Assembly (NCBI GenBank): GCA_963920525.1
Contig: OY986436.1
Span: forward strand, 183,775,496-183,839,495
From: Dichetophora obliterata
Lineage: Eukaryota; Arthropoda; Insecta; Diptera; Sciomyzidae
DNA: 64,000 bases
Reading direction: 5' to 3'
Shown: positions 22,441 through 31,600 of the stretch, one piece after another
Position numbering within the stretch: the stretch's first letter is position 1
How the letters are laid out: each line of letters begins with the position of its first letter
The notes under the pieces: generated by a model
Told to the model about the DNA's origin: nothing
Seen by the model: the letters and a program-made list of their open reading frames with translations, nothing else
The model's database searches: none
Position numbers and translations under genes: made by a program

Positions 22441-23228
22441 ATAATATACTCTAATATTTATATAAGTACCCCAATGACTATACTGTCGTCCTAATAAAGA
22501 AAGTCATATTTCCATTTCAGTAGTTTTGAGATATTCAGCTTTTACTGTTTTTTACACTAGAAGTGGTAGATGTGACCATTTAACTTAACGTTTTTCAGTC
22601 ATTTGCAGTTGAAACTGGAAATTCTTAACTTAACACAAAAAGAGAAACTCATTCACTCTCCGAATCTGCCCTTATCTCAATTTTGGAATTGTGGCGTTTG
22701 GGACTTTCTTTCTTAGGACAGCAGTATACTGAACTTATTTTTTGATATATTTTCTTTTAGTGTTTACATTAAAATATACCTACCTTGAGTGAGTGTACAT
22801 TCTCTGTTTTTTTATATTAAAAAAGGAATATGATTATAAACTTTTTTTTGTTTAAAAATATTTGTTTTAATTAAAGAGTTTTTAGTGCTTATTATTGTGC
22901 TATTTCGTCATTTTTTAGTGCTTATTTGCTGTGCTGAAAATGACTTTTTTTCGTGCTGTTTCGGTCTGCTCTGCTCATTACTAAGCGATCAATTCTGCTG
23001 AAAGCTGTGCTATTAATAACAGAAACAGCTGTTTAGAGTTCTATGCCACTTAAAATCGTCGGCGTAAAATTTAACAGCGCAGTGCTGTAACGGAAAACTT
23101 CCAACTTCGCGGCATGAACAAACTATATTTTGAGGGAAAACTAAACTTAAAAATTGGCAAGAGAATCATATGGAAAGATTTAAAGAAAATCTTGGTAAAT
23201 TTAGTAAATGTATAGATATAATTTGCGG

Positions 23229-23860
23229 GTTTTTCAGTTATTCAGGAAGATCCCAGTGCAAAGAATGCGCTGCAGCTATGGAGCCCGGAGAATACCAAAC
23301 TGATGCTGCAATTGTATTTTGTACGTAAAGAAAATGTTCGCGATCCCAAGTTCAAAAAGAAAGCTTCCCTGGGATGACAGATTAGAGAGAAAGAAGAGAA
23401 ATACGAAGAAAACCTATAGGACAATTAAAGACAGCACTAAAACTGGCCGAGGTCGCGTGTCCTGGGAGTGTTTTGCAACAGTGGAAGACATTTTTTGTGA
23501 CGATAGAACCATCAACATTGGGCCTACTATTTTTTCATTTGGCATGCAAGTAGGTTGCGAAATATTGCATGAAAATCTGGTTTCGAAAGATGCATGTGCT
23601 TTTCAACAGTCAACCAATTTGGGCAGTGTTCTGCTTGACGAAGTCAGTCGATAGCTGTTTAAATTATCGAAAAGAGACAAAGGCTTCTATGGCCAAAGAA
23701 AGTTACCATCAAAGAATAAAAAATGATTGAGATGGAGCAACAGCGGACAGAGGCTATTGGTGGTTTAAATGCCAGAAAAGATGAAGCAAACGAAATTAAA
23801 AAAGAACGAAACGATTTGGTTCAACAATTTCTGGATAAATTTGGTTAATTCTTTGACTGA
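23229..23860 (+). pseudogene. Myb/SANT-like (trihelix) protein pseudogene
   Basis: Reconstructed across frames, the order is LWSPENTKLMLQLYF and RDPKFKKKA, a SANT-type first helix region, then YRTIKD, then TGRGRVSWECFATVEDIF and GPTI, then a C-terminal coiled-coil segment EMEQQRTEAIGGLNARKDEA ending QQFLDKFG and TAA near 23848. This arrangement matches the Myb/SANT-like DNA-binding proteins common in insects and associated with PIF/Harbinger elements. Frameshifts and stops interrupt it, and the longest open part is 23319-23654. It lies between the 2.6-kb hAT and the inner arm of the large inverted repeat. Confidence 0.6.
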
Positions 23861-24827
23861 AAGAAGCTATGTCCATCCATGGATCTAATTACTGCATCCT
23901 TGAACGAGTGAAATCTATAAAATTTACTCTGTAAATCGGATAGCTTTAACTCGATCAAGAACGTTTTAATTATGCCCCAGTTTCTTAATAAATATCTGAT
24001 TTCTGTTCAGTTCATACTTTTCATATTTAGAATGTAAATACATACATTTATTTATTTAAATAAATAATATTTAAATAAAGTGAGCGCACGTAGCATTAAA
24101 ATTGTCCGCTACCAAAAATGGCGAGCGCTCACTGAACATGTTGCATGTACCAGCTCGTTCAGCAGACTTTTAGTCAACTGTTGTGCAACTGTTTTATCTG
24201 AAGAACGCGCCCAATGACTTCAACTAACAATATGCTGCAAAAAACTATGCCACTCTCGATTTTTACCCACAAGGTCCTGTGTGAAGAATATTCGAATCTA
24301 AAGGTACATTCGAGGTAGCACAGAACTTTTGATTGCTATCTGATTGTCTAAATTTTGGCGATTTTGATTATTGCGTTGACGTTTTCCTTAAATTTGGCAA
24401 ATAAGAAGAAATGTATACTTGAATGCAATTTCTTAACTTCTTAAAAAAAATTTATATAAGTTTTTATATCTCGGGCACCAAAAGTGGTACCGAAGATAAT
24501 TTCCTTAATTTAGATTCTTCAAATATTTCTGAACAACACCCTGTCCAAAAGTATCAATTTACAACACCAGGTTAAGACCTCGATTTTTTTCCTATTTCGA
24601 TTTTTTTAAAAATTTTCCTTCCTTATGAATTTTATTATTTCGTTAAAACACCTTAACTGAGCATTCACAAAAATGTTATACTAAAATTTTGAGTTTCTGA
24701 GTTTGCCATTCGATGGATCTCAATTGACTTAACAATTGTTGTTTAGAAGTGTTTTAATGAAATACTAACCATAAAGGAGATATGAACAAAATTGTTAAAT
24801 TTCATGCTTGAAGTAACATCTTTTATA

Positions 24828-25327
24828 CAGGGTGTCCCGTGTGAGAGTGCGAATATTTACGGAAGTGAAAGAAGAAGTTAAGTTTAGCAAAAAATCGTAT
24901 CGGAAGGGGTCTATTTGGAGTTGCACCCTTAGGAGTTGCGGGGTTAATTGCTATTTCATTACTTTAATTCAAACTGATATTTCTAGCAGAAAAACGAACT
25001 CATGGAAAACTTATTTTAAGAGCTCATTTCAAAAGCAATGAATTGGCCTTTCTAACGGTGTATCAACGGACCCACCCAACCTATCCATTACCGAGCTGTG
25101 CTCGTGTGAAGATGAAATAAATCCGTTGAAACTACGCAATTTTAAATTTGAGCACAATTTCCTCAAAATTTCGCGTAATAAATCAAAATGTTTTTAATAT
25201 AAAATTTGTGTCTTATGAAATTTTCTTTTCAACGACGGCAAAGTCATTAACATATCTCCAAAAAATAACAAAGTTAGATGTACTTCAAAAATTTTACTAA
25301 ATTTGCACTCTTACACGGGATACCCTG
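24828..25327. mobile_element. mariner-type MITE
   Basis: The 500-bp element starts CAGGGTGTCCCGTGTGAGAG and ends with the near-complement (CACTCTTACACGGGATACCCTG). TA is present at both flanks (24826-24827 and 25328-25329). It occupies the loop of the inner inverted repeat. The 69-codon frame at 24832-25041 starts in the TIR and is not a gene. Confidence 0.8.
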
Positions 25328-26060
25328 TATATCAAAATAGGTAAAAATCGCGGTCTTTTCCTGCTTTTTTAAATAAGATATTTTTAGACAGGGTTTCGTT
25401 TAAAACAATTTGCAGAATCCGAATTGAGAAAATTATCTTCGGTACCACTTATGGTGCTCGAGATATAAAACCTTATGTTAATTTTTTTGAAAAAGTTAAA
25501 AAATAGCATTCAAGTATACATTTCTTCAAAACAAGAGAATGCATAAGCGAAAAATGTGCAAATAATTATTATCTAAGGGAAGCCTTAACACTGTAATCAG
25601 TATCATCAAAATTTAGACAATCAGAAAACAATTAAAACTTTTGTGCTATCTCAAGTGTACCTTTACATTCGACTATCCTTCACATAGGACATTGTGGGTA
25701 AAAACCAAGAGTGGCATCGTGTTTGCCAAAATATTGTTAGTTAAAGTCTATATTTACTTTTGCTTCAACACATATGTAGTTTTTCTTGTAAAAATAAAGC
25801 ATTTTGAGATCGTAATTTTTTACTTTTTTTCTTAAAACACCACTTTGTCCTTGCGGGAGAGGTAGAGATACTTATTGTTTTTTAATTTTTTTTTTTTTTT
25901 TGGTAGACCATCCAATGCAACTTTTGAGGCCTCTTAGAATGTGAAATTTGAAAAACATTGTAATTCGATACGCTCTAATAATCAGAGCTCGGCGTTTTAG
26001 ATTTAAAAAAACTAATAAAAATATTAAAAACACATTCTAATGTTATAATCAGAGCTCGGC

Positions 26061-26610
26061 GTTTGATGGCCTAAAAAATTGCAAAACTTACTTAAACTTT
26101 TGACAAAGTTACCTCAAAACTGCAGAAAATTACCTTTAAACTGAAAAAATTATCCTAAAAAATGCAAACAATTACATAAAAAATAAAAAATAGCCCCCTA
26201 CTATTTCAGCGATAGAGCATAAAAATAGAGTTAGTAAAAACTAGAATATCCTGAGTTTTTATCTAACACTTATTTCATCTTTCTACTTACCCTTTCTTCA
26301 GTTTCACCACGCGCAGAGTTTTTTTTCATAGAATTCTATAAACAAAGCTGCTCTTTTTTCGAGAGGCAATGTTTTTAATTAAAGGGACTCTAATGTTAAA
26401 GGAATATGTTTAAAAATTTGCATTTTTAAATCTTTTAGTACGGGAAAAAAAAATTCTATTAAAATCTCACTTAAATGACCTAAAAAACCGAAAAAATGCC
26501 CTAAATCTAGTAAAAATGACTTAGAAACTAAAACCTATAAAAAACGTTGTAAAATGACGAAAAAAGTACCTAAAAACTTTTTATATTTGGAATTTAAGAA
26601 ACTTAAATGG
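26061..26610. repeat. Degenerate ~20-bp repeats of ATTACCTAAAACTG type
   Basis: Short imperfect units (TTACCTCAAAACTGCAGAAAA-like) fill about 26085-26200, and related ATGACCTAAAAAACCGAAAA units fill about 26455-26600. They are separated by a non-repetitive segment and contain no gene. Confidence 0.5.
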
Positions 26611-26877
26611 ACCTTCTCAATAACCAGGAAATGTCTTAGAAGCAGCAGAAAAAAGATGACATGTCATCGAAATGTTAGTCCTGGTTATTATAATTCCAAT
26701 ATTTTTAAGTTGAAACATAAATTTTTAAAAAATATGTGTATCTACTACAAAGCTGATTTTTCATGCGTTTTCGTGCAAGTTCGAAAAAATCAATTTCGTG
26801 TTCGGGCGTGCGTGTGCAAAGGATCGTCGTGCTCGTGTGTGCCCTTGCCTTATGAATGTAGCATGCGCCCATCTTTA

Positions 26878-27419
26878 CCCTCCAGGAAAAATCGGAAGGC
26901 TTCCATCTAAAAGTGATAAACAAACATTTCCCACCGTATCTTTTGAAAGCTTAAGGGTAGATTTGTATTTATATTGTTTCCCCACCGCATCTTTTGGAAG
27001 CTTAAGGGTAGTTTTGTATTTATATTGTTTCCAAACCGCTTCTTTAAGAATGCATGTGGAAACTTTTATTTGTTGTCAAGCAATGACAATAGAAAATATT
27101 AATATCATTGTTTTCTAGCCGCTTATTGTAGAATTCGATAGTCTAGTGGTAGCGCGCTCGACTGTCGCTCAGGGGTCCCGGGTTCGAATCCTGGCCGAAT
27201 CCATTTTCATAAAAAGGGAGAGGAATGTTTCCACATTAATTCTTAAAACAGGGGAGAGGACTGCTTCCATTCACTTTTGAGGACAGCGGAGAGGAATGTT
27301 TCAACATGACTTTTTAACACAGCGGGGAGGAATGTTTCCCTCTAATGACATGCTATGTTAAAAAAGCAATGGAGTGTGTTTCCTGGTAACATCCGGGAAT
27401 GCTCACATTTCCTGGAGGG
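26878..27419 (+). mobile_element. CCCTCCAGG-TIR element carrying a tRNA-like sequence, copy 2
   Basis: This 542-bp copy has termini CCCTCCAGG and CCTGGAGGG and TA flanks (26876-26877 and 27420-27421). It has the same internal order as copy 1: TCTTTTG-type units, tRNA-like sequence, then GGAGAGGAATGTTTCC units. A short deletion near the right end removes about 40 bp relative to copy 1. Frames such as 26798-27118 are incidental. Confidence 0.85.
27131..27202 (+). ncRNA. tRNA-like sequence (Asp-GTC-like), copy 2
   Basis: It appears identical over 72 nt to the sequence at 4905-4976, including the A box, the B box and the GTC in the candidate anticodon position. It lies mid-element, 253 bp from the left terminus. 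Confidence 0.6.
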
Positions 27420-27557
27420 TAGTTTAAATTATTTTTATGGGCACTACTAAGCTGCAAAGTTTCAAAAAAATCGGAAACACAAAGGTCCGATTTTGCTCGT
27501 AATTTTTCGAATCGATATGGAATCATCACCTAATGCGCACCTTACACGGTCAATCAT

Positions 27558-28077
27558 GCCTCCAGAAAAAATCGGAAGGCTTCCATTTAAAAGTGATAAA
27601 GAAGCATTCCCCACCGTATCTTTTGGAAGCTTAAGCGTAGTTTTGTATTTATATTGTTTCCAAACCGCTTCTTTAAGAATTCATGTGGAAACTTTTATTT
27701 GTTGTCAAGCAATGACAATAGAAAATATTAAAATCATTGTTTTCTAGCCGCGTATTGTAGAATTCGATAGTCTAGTGGTAGCGCGCGCGACTGTCGCTCA
27801 GGGGTCCCGGGTTCGAATCCTGGCCGAATCCATTTTCATAACAAGGGAGAGGAATGTTTCCACATTAATTCTTAAAACAGGACTGCTTCCAATTCACTTT
27901 TAAGGACAGCGGAGAGGAATATTTCCACATGACTTTTTAACACAGCGGGGAGGAATGTTTCCCTCTAATGACATGCTATGTAAAAAAAGCAATGAAGTGT
28001 GCAACAAAGGGAATGCTTCCTACATTCCATGGAATGTTTCCTGGTAACATCCGGGAATGCTCATATTTCCTGGAGGG
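27558..28077 (+). mobile_element. CCCTCCAGG-TIR element carrying a tRNA-like sequence, copy 3
   Basis: This 520-bp copy has a left terminus with one substitution (GCCTCCAG) and an intact right terminus CCTGGAGGG. It is flanked by AT on both sides (27556-27557 and 28078-28079). One TCTTTTG-type unit is lost. It lies 138 bp downstream of copy 2 in the same orientation and about 105 bp from the BEL/Pao LTR. Confidence 0.83.
27760..27831 (+). ncRNA. tRNA-like sequence (Asp-GTC-like), copy 3
   Basis: It matches copies 1 and 2 except for one base (GCGCGCGCGA in place of GCGCGCTCGA), with both polymerase III boxes intact. Confidence 0.6.
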
Positions 28078-28182
28078 ATTTGACTTCAATCAAGTATATG
28101 TGTTAGTAAATATTTGTTTGTATGCGTTACACAGACACGTTGATGGCTTGATTGATCAAAATCTAAATTTTTAGATAATTTG

Positions 28183-28588
28183 TGTTTTGATTATAAGTTA
28201 AAAAAAAATAGATTAAATTTTTCTCACAAGTTTAATTATGAACGATCGTGTTTAAGCTTTAAATCTGATCTAATTTTACAAAGACTTAAAAATAATATGC
28301 TGGCCGCAAGACACTGGTTATTTCCTTGCATATAGAAACCGCTTAAATCAAGTTTAGGTTTACATAAAAGTTAGTTTCTTGTATATAGAAACCGCTTTAA
28401 TCAGCTTACAAAAAAGTCGAATGATTTAACAGAACCCATTGCAAAGAAAGAAGCAAATGAGTAGAAGTAACCAGTGTTGAAAGTCGCATTTCTAAACAAT
28501 AGTGTTAAACAAAAGCTGAAATTCATTAAATTCACGATCTAATAGTTTTTAATAGAAAAAATTAGTAAACATTAGTTCTGCTTGAACA
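28183..28588 (-). repeat. 3' LTR of the BEL/Pao element
   Basis: It is 406 bp. On the element strand it begins TGTTCAAGCAGAA and ends ACTTATAATCAAAACA. It contains two copies of a TATAGAAACCGCTT-type motif about 60 bp apart. It is immediately preceded on the element strand by the purine-rich tract. Confidence 0.95.
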
Positions 28589-28601
28589 TTCCCTGCCCCA
28601 A
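28589..28601 (-). other. Polypurine tract of the BEL/Pao element
   Basis: On the element strand, TTGGGGCAGGGAA lies directly upstream of the 3' LTR, the position at which plus-strand DNA synthesis is primed in LTR elements. One C interrupts it. Confidence 0.65.
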
Positions 28602-28614
28602 GGACGATAGTTCT

Positions 28615-31600
28615 TCAATAGGCTGAAAGTTGTAGATGATTGTTAGCAAGGCCGTTGGAGGTGATTGTTTTATCGCCAAGTTGAACGGCTGTGCCTCGAC
28701 TCACAGCCGAAGTGCCTCCTTCGTCATCATCGGCTTCAGCTTGAGTTGAAATATCATCATGGGGATCTACTGATGGAAGAAAACAAATTTTTCGTATTGG
28801 CCGTTTAAAGATATTACCTTTACACTTCAGAGTAACGACGCGAATTAAACCGTCTTGGCCTGGGTGAACTTCTACTATTCTCGCCAAGGGCCATTTACCT
28901 GGTGGACATCTTTCATCGTACAAAAGTACAAGGTCACCAACTTTAGCATTTGAGTGAACTCTTGCCCACTTGGGGCGGCTTTGCAGTCGGCTAAGGTACT
29001 CCGAGAACCATCGTTGCCAAAAGTGTTGCTTTATCTGCTCTACCATTCGCCATCGGGATATGCCAGACGTAACGAAATCGAGCAATTCCTCGTCCGGAAG
29101 GTTTATGGTTGGTTCACCGATTAAAAAATGAGCAGGTGTTAAGGCGTCACAGTTTTCTACATCTTCGTTTAGGGGGCAAAGTGGCCGTGAATTTAAGCAC
29201 GCCTCGATCTGAGTCAGCAACGTCGACAACTCCTCATAATTTAATGCTCGGTCGTTTGTAATACGTTTCAAATGAAATTTGGTTGACTTCACGCCCGCCT
29301 CCCATAATCCACCAAAATGTGGTGAAGCTGGAGGAATGAAGTTCCAGGTAGTGCCTTCGCTAGCAAGATTTGCCCTAAGGTCTTCGGGAATGGACGAGGA
29401 GCTTCGTTGATGCATTACTTTTAGTGCGTTGCTGGCCCCAATAAAATTAGTGCCGCAATCCGAGTAAATTTGAGTGCATTTTCCTCGCCTTGATACAAAT
29501 CTACGAAAGGCGGCTAAGAATGCTTCCGTCGTCAAGCTAGACACAGCCTCCAAATGTATTGCTTTGGTAACCAAACATAGAAACACGCAAATGTAACCCT
29601 TCGAGACCTTCGCGTTGCGTAGTGAAGATTGACGGACGTCAATGGGTCCCGCGTAATCTACACCACTGTGTAAAAAAGGTCTCGCTGGTGTGACTCGTAC
29701 AGAAGGCAGGTTTCCCATGAGTTGCTGTGCTGTTTTTGCAGTGTATTTGAAGCAGGTTAAGCAGCGCTTTAAAACATCCTGTGCAACACTACGTCCACTT
29801 GAAACCCAGTACTTTCTGCGAATAAAATTTAACATAAGTGTTATTCCACCATGCAAGGTTACTAAGTGCGCATCTGAAAAAAGAAGATATGTGAGTGGAT
29901 TTTTCTTTGATAAAATAATTTGATGTTTCATAGTTGTAGGTATCTTAGCTAGTTGTAATCGACCATTTACACGCAGACAGCCATCTTTATCCAGAAATGG
30001 ATACAACTTAGCTATAGGGCTATCTTTTCTAACAGATCCAATTGACAGTTGCTTGATTTCCAGATGAAAATCGATTTTTTGTGATAAGGCGATCAAACGT
30101 TGTAGAGCAAGCTGCCGTTCCATCGGTGATAAATGACCATAGCGTCGATTTTTATTGTGTGTTGAGTTGTATTGGAATCGAAATATATGCGCTACGACGG
30201 CAATTGTTTTTTGAAGACTTGAAAACTTAAACAAAATTTCTGGATACGATTCGATTCTCATATGAGCAATTTGTAAAGTTTTCCGTTGCTCCTTAATTGT
30301 AGTTAAATGCGGATCAATGTCTTTGGGCCATGATTTTGAAGTGTCAACAAGCCACGCTGGTCCACTCCACCAGAGTGGATGATTGGGTAATTCACTAGGC
30401 ATCACACCTCTAGAAGCACAGTCGGCTGGGTTATCATGTGAAGGCACATATCGCCATTGGCTTATGGTAGTTAGCCGTTGAATTTCAGCAACGCGGTTCG
30501 CCACATAAACATTCCATTTATTTGGCTGCTCTCTTATCCACGCGAGTACAGTTGTACTATCGCACCACAAACACACATGCTCAATGCAACCTTGTAACGT
30601 CTCGACGACTTTGTACATTAACTTCGCGAGCAGATGAGCGCCGCAAAGCTCTAATTTATGTATGGAAATTGTTTTTAATGGTGCGACTTTAGTTTTAGCT
30701 TGTAAAATTCTTATCTCTATAGCACCATTTTCCAATATAGTTTTTGAGTATATGACCGCAGCGAATCCTACCTGCGAAGCATCTGAAAATCCATGTAGTG
30801 AGCATTTGATCAATTTTGTTGTACCTATAAAGCGACTTATTTTTATTTTTTCAAGACACTTTAGCGTTTTTCGGTATTCTAACCACTCTAAACAGATGTT
30901 GTCTGGCAGCTGGTCGTCCCAATCAATGCCGACAAGCCACAGCTTCTGAAATAAGATTTTAGCAATGATCGTTGTTGGCGCAAACCAGCCTTGCGGATCG
31001 AACAATTTTGATGCATCCGAGAGTAAACTTCTCTTAGTGAGAGCAGTGGAAGTGTCAAATGTTACTTCGAAAGAAAAACAATCTATCACTGGGTTCCACT
31101 GCAACCCAAGCGTCAAAATATAATTTTCCCTACTGAGCTTGATTGGGTTTGAAATTTCTTTTAATTCTTTCGGAATCAATTGCAGTAACTCGTTACTATT
31201 TGATGCCCATTTTCTCAAACTAAAACCACCAGCGCTCAATAAATTACAAAGTTGTTTTTGTAAAAACGCTGCCTCCACTACCTCATCTGCTCCCGTTATT
31301 AAATCGTCGACATAAATGTCGCGAAGAAGTCTCTCTGATGCCGCGCTGTAGTTTTTGCATTCATCTTTCGCCAGTTGCTGCAGAGCTCTAATAGAAAGAA
31401 ACGGAGCTGGTGCAGTGCCGTACGTTACAGTGGTTAGTTTAAAGATTTTTACGGGATCTTTTGGTGATTTCCTCCATAAAATTTGTTGATACCTTTGATG
31501 GTCACTTTGTACAACAATTTGTCTGAACATTTTTTCAATATCAGAACACATAGCAATTTTATGGGTACGCCAACGTAATATGAGTTGAGATAAGTCGCAC

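Larger units (their letters stand above)
20402..22973 (+). mobile_element. hAT element (2.6 kb), decayed
   Basis: The element begins CAGAGCGAG and ends CTGCTCTG, flanked by the 8-bp duplication CTCATTAC (20394-20401 and 22974-22981). Subterminal regions are rich in GTGCTTATT/TTTGCTTAT blocks. It contains discontinuous transposase fragments. The target site itself lies within a small palindrome (ATCGCTTA to TAAGCGAT). Confidence 0.88.
20104..26060. mobile_element. Large inverted-repeat structure with nested insertions
   Basis: The outer arms are about 20125-20345 and 25790-26000; they share the TTTTGAGATCGT and CACATTCTAATGTTATAATC blocks in opposite orientation. The inner arms are about 24195-24615 and 25330-25760; they share GTGGTACCGAAGATAATTTC-like sequence and GTGGGTAAAAA-type blocks. 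The left arm is interrupted between 20346 and 24190 by a hAT and a SANT-type pseudogene, and the centre holds a mariner MITE. A 54-bp tandem duplication occurs near 25983-26060. No gene of the outer element was recognised. Confidence 0.6.
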
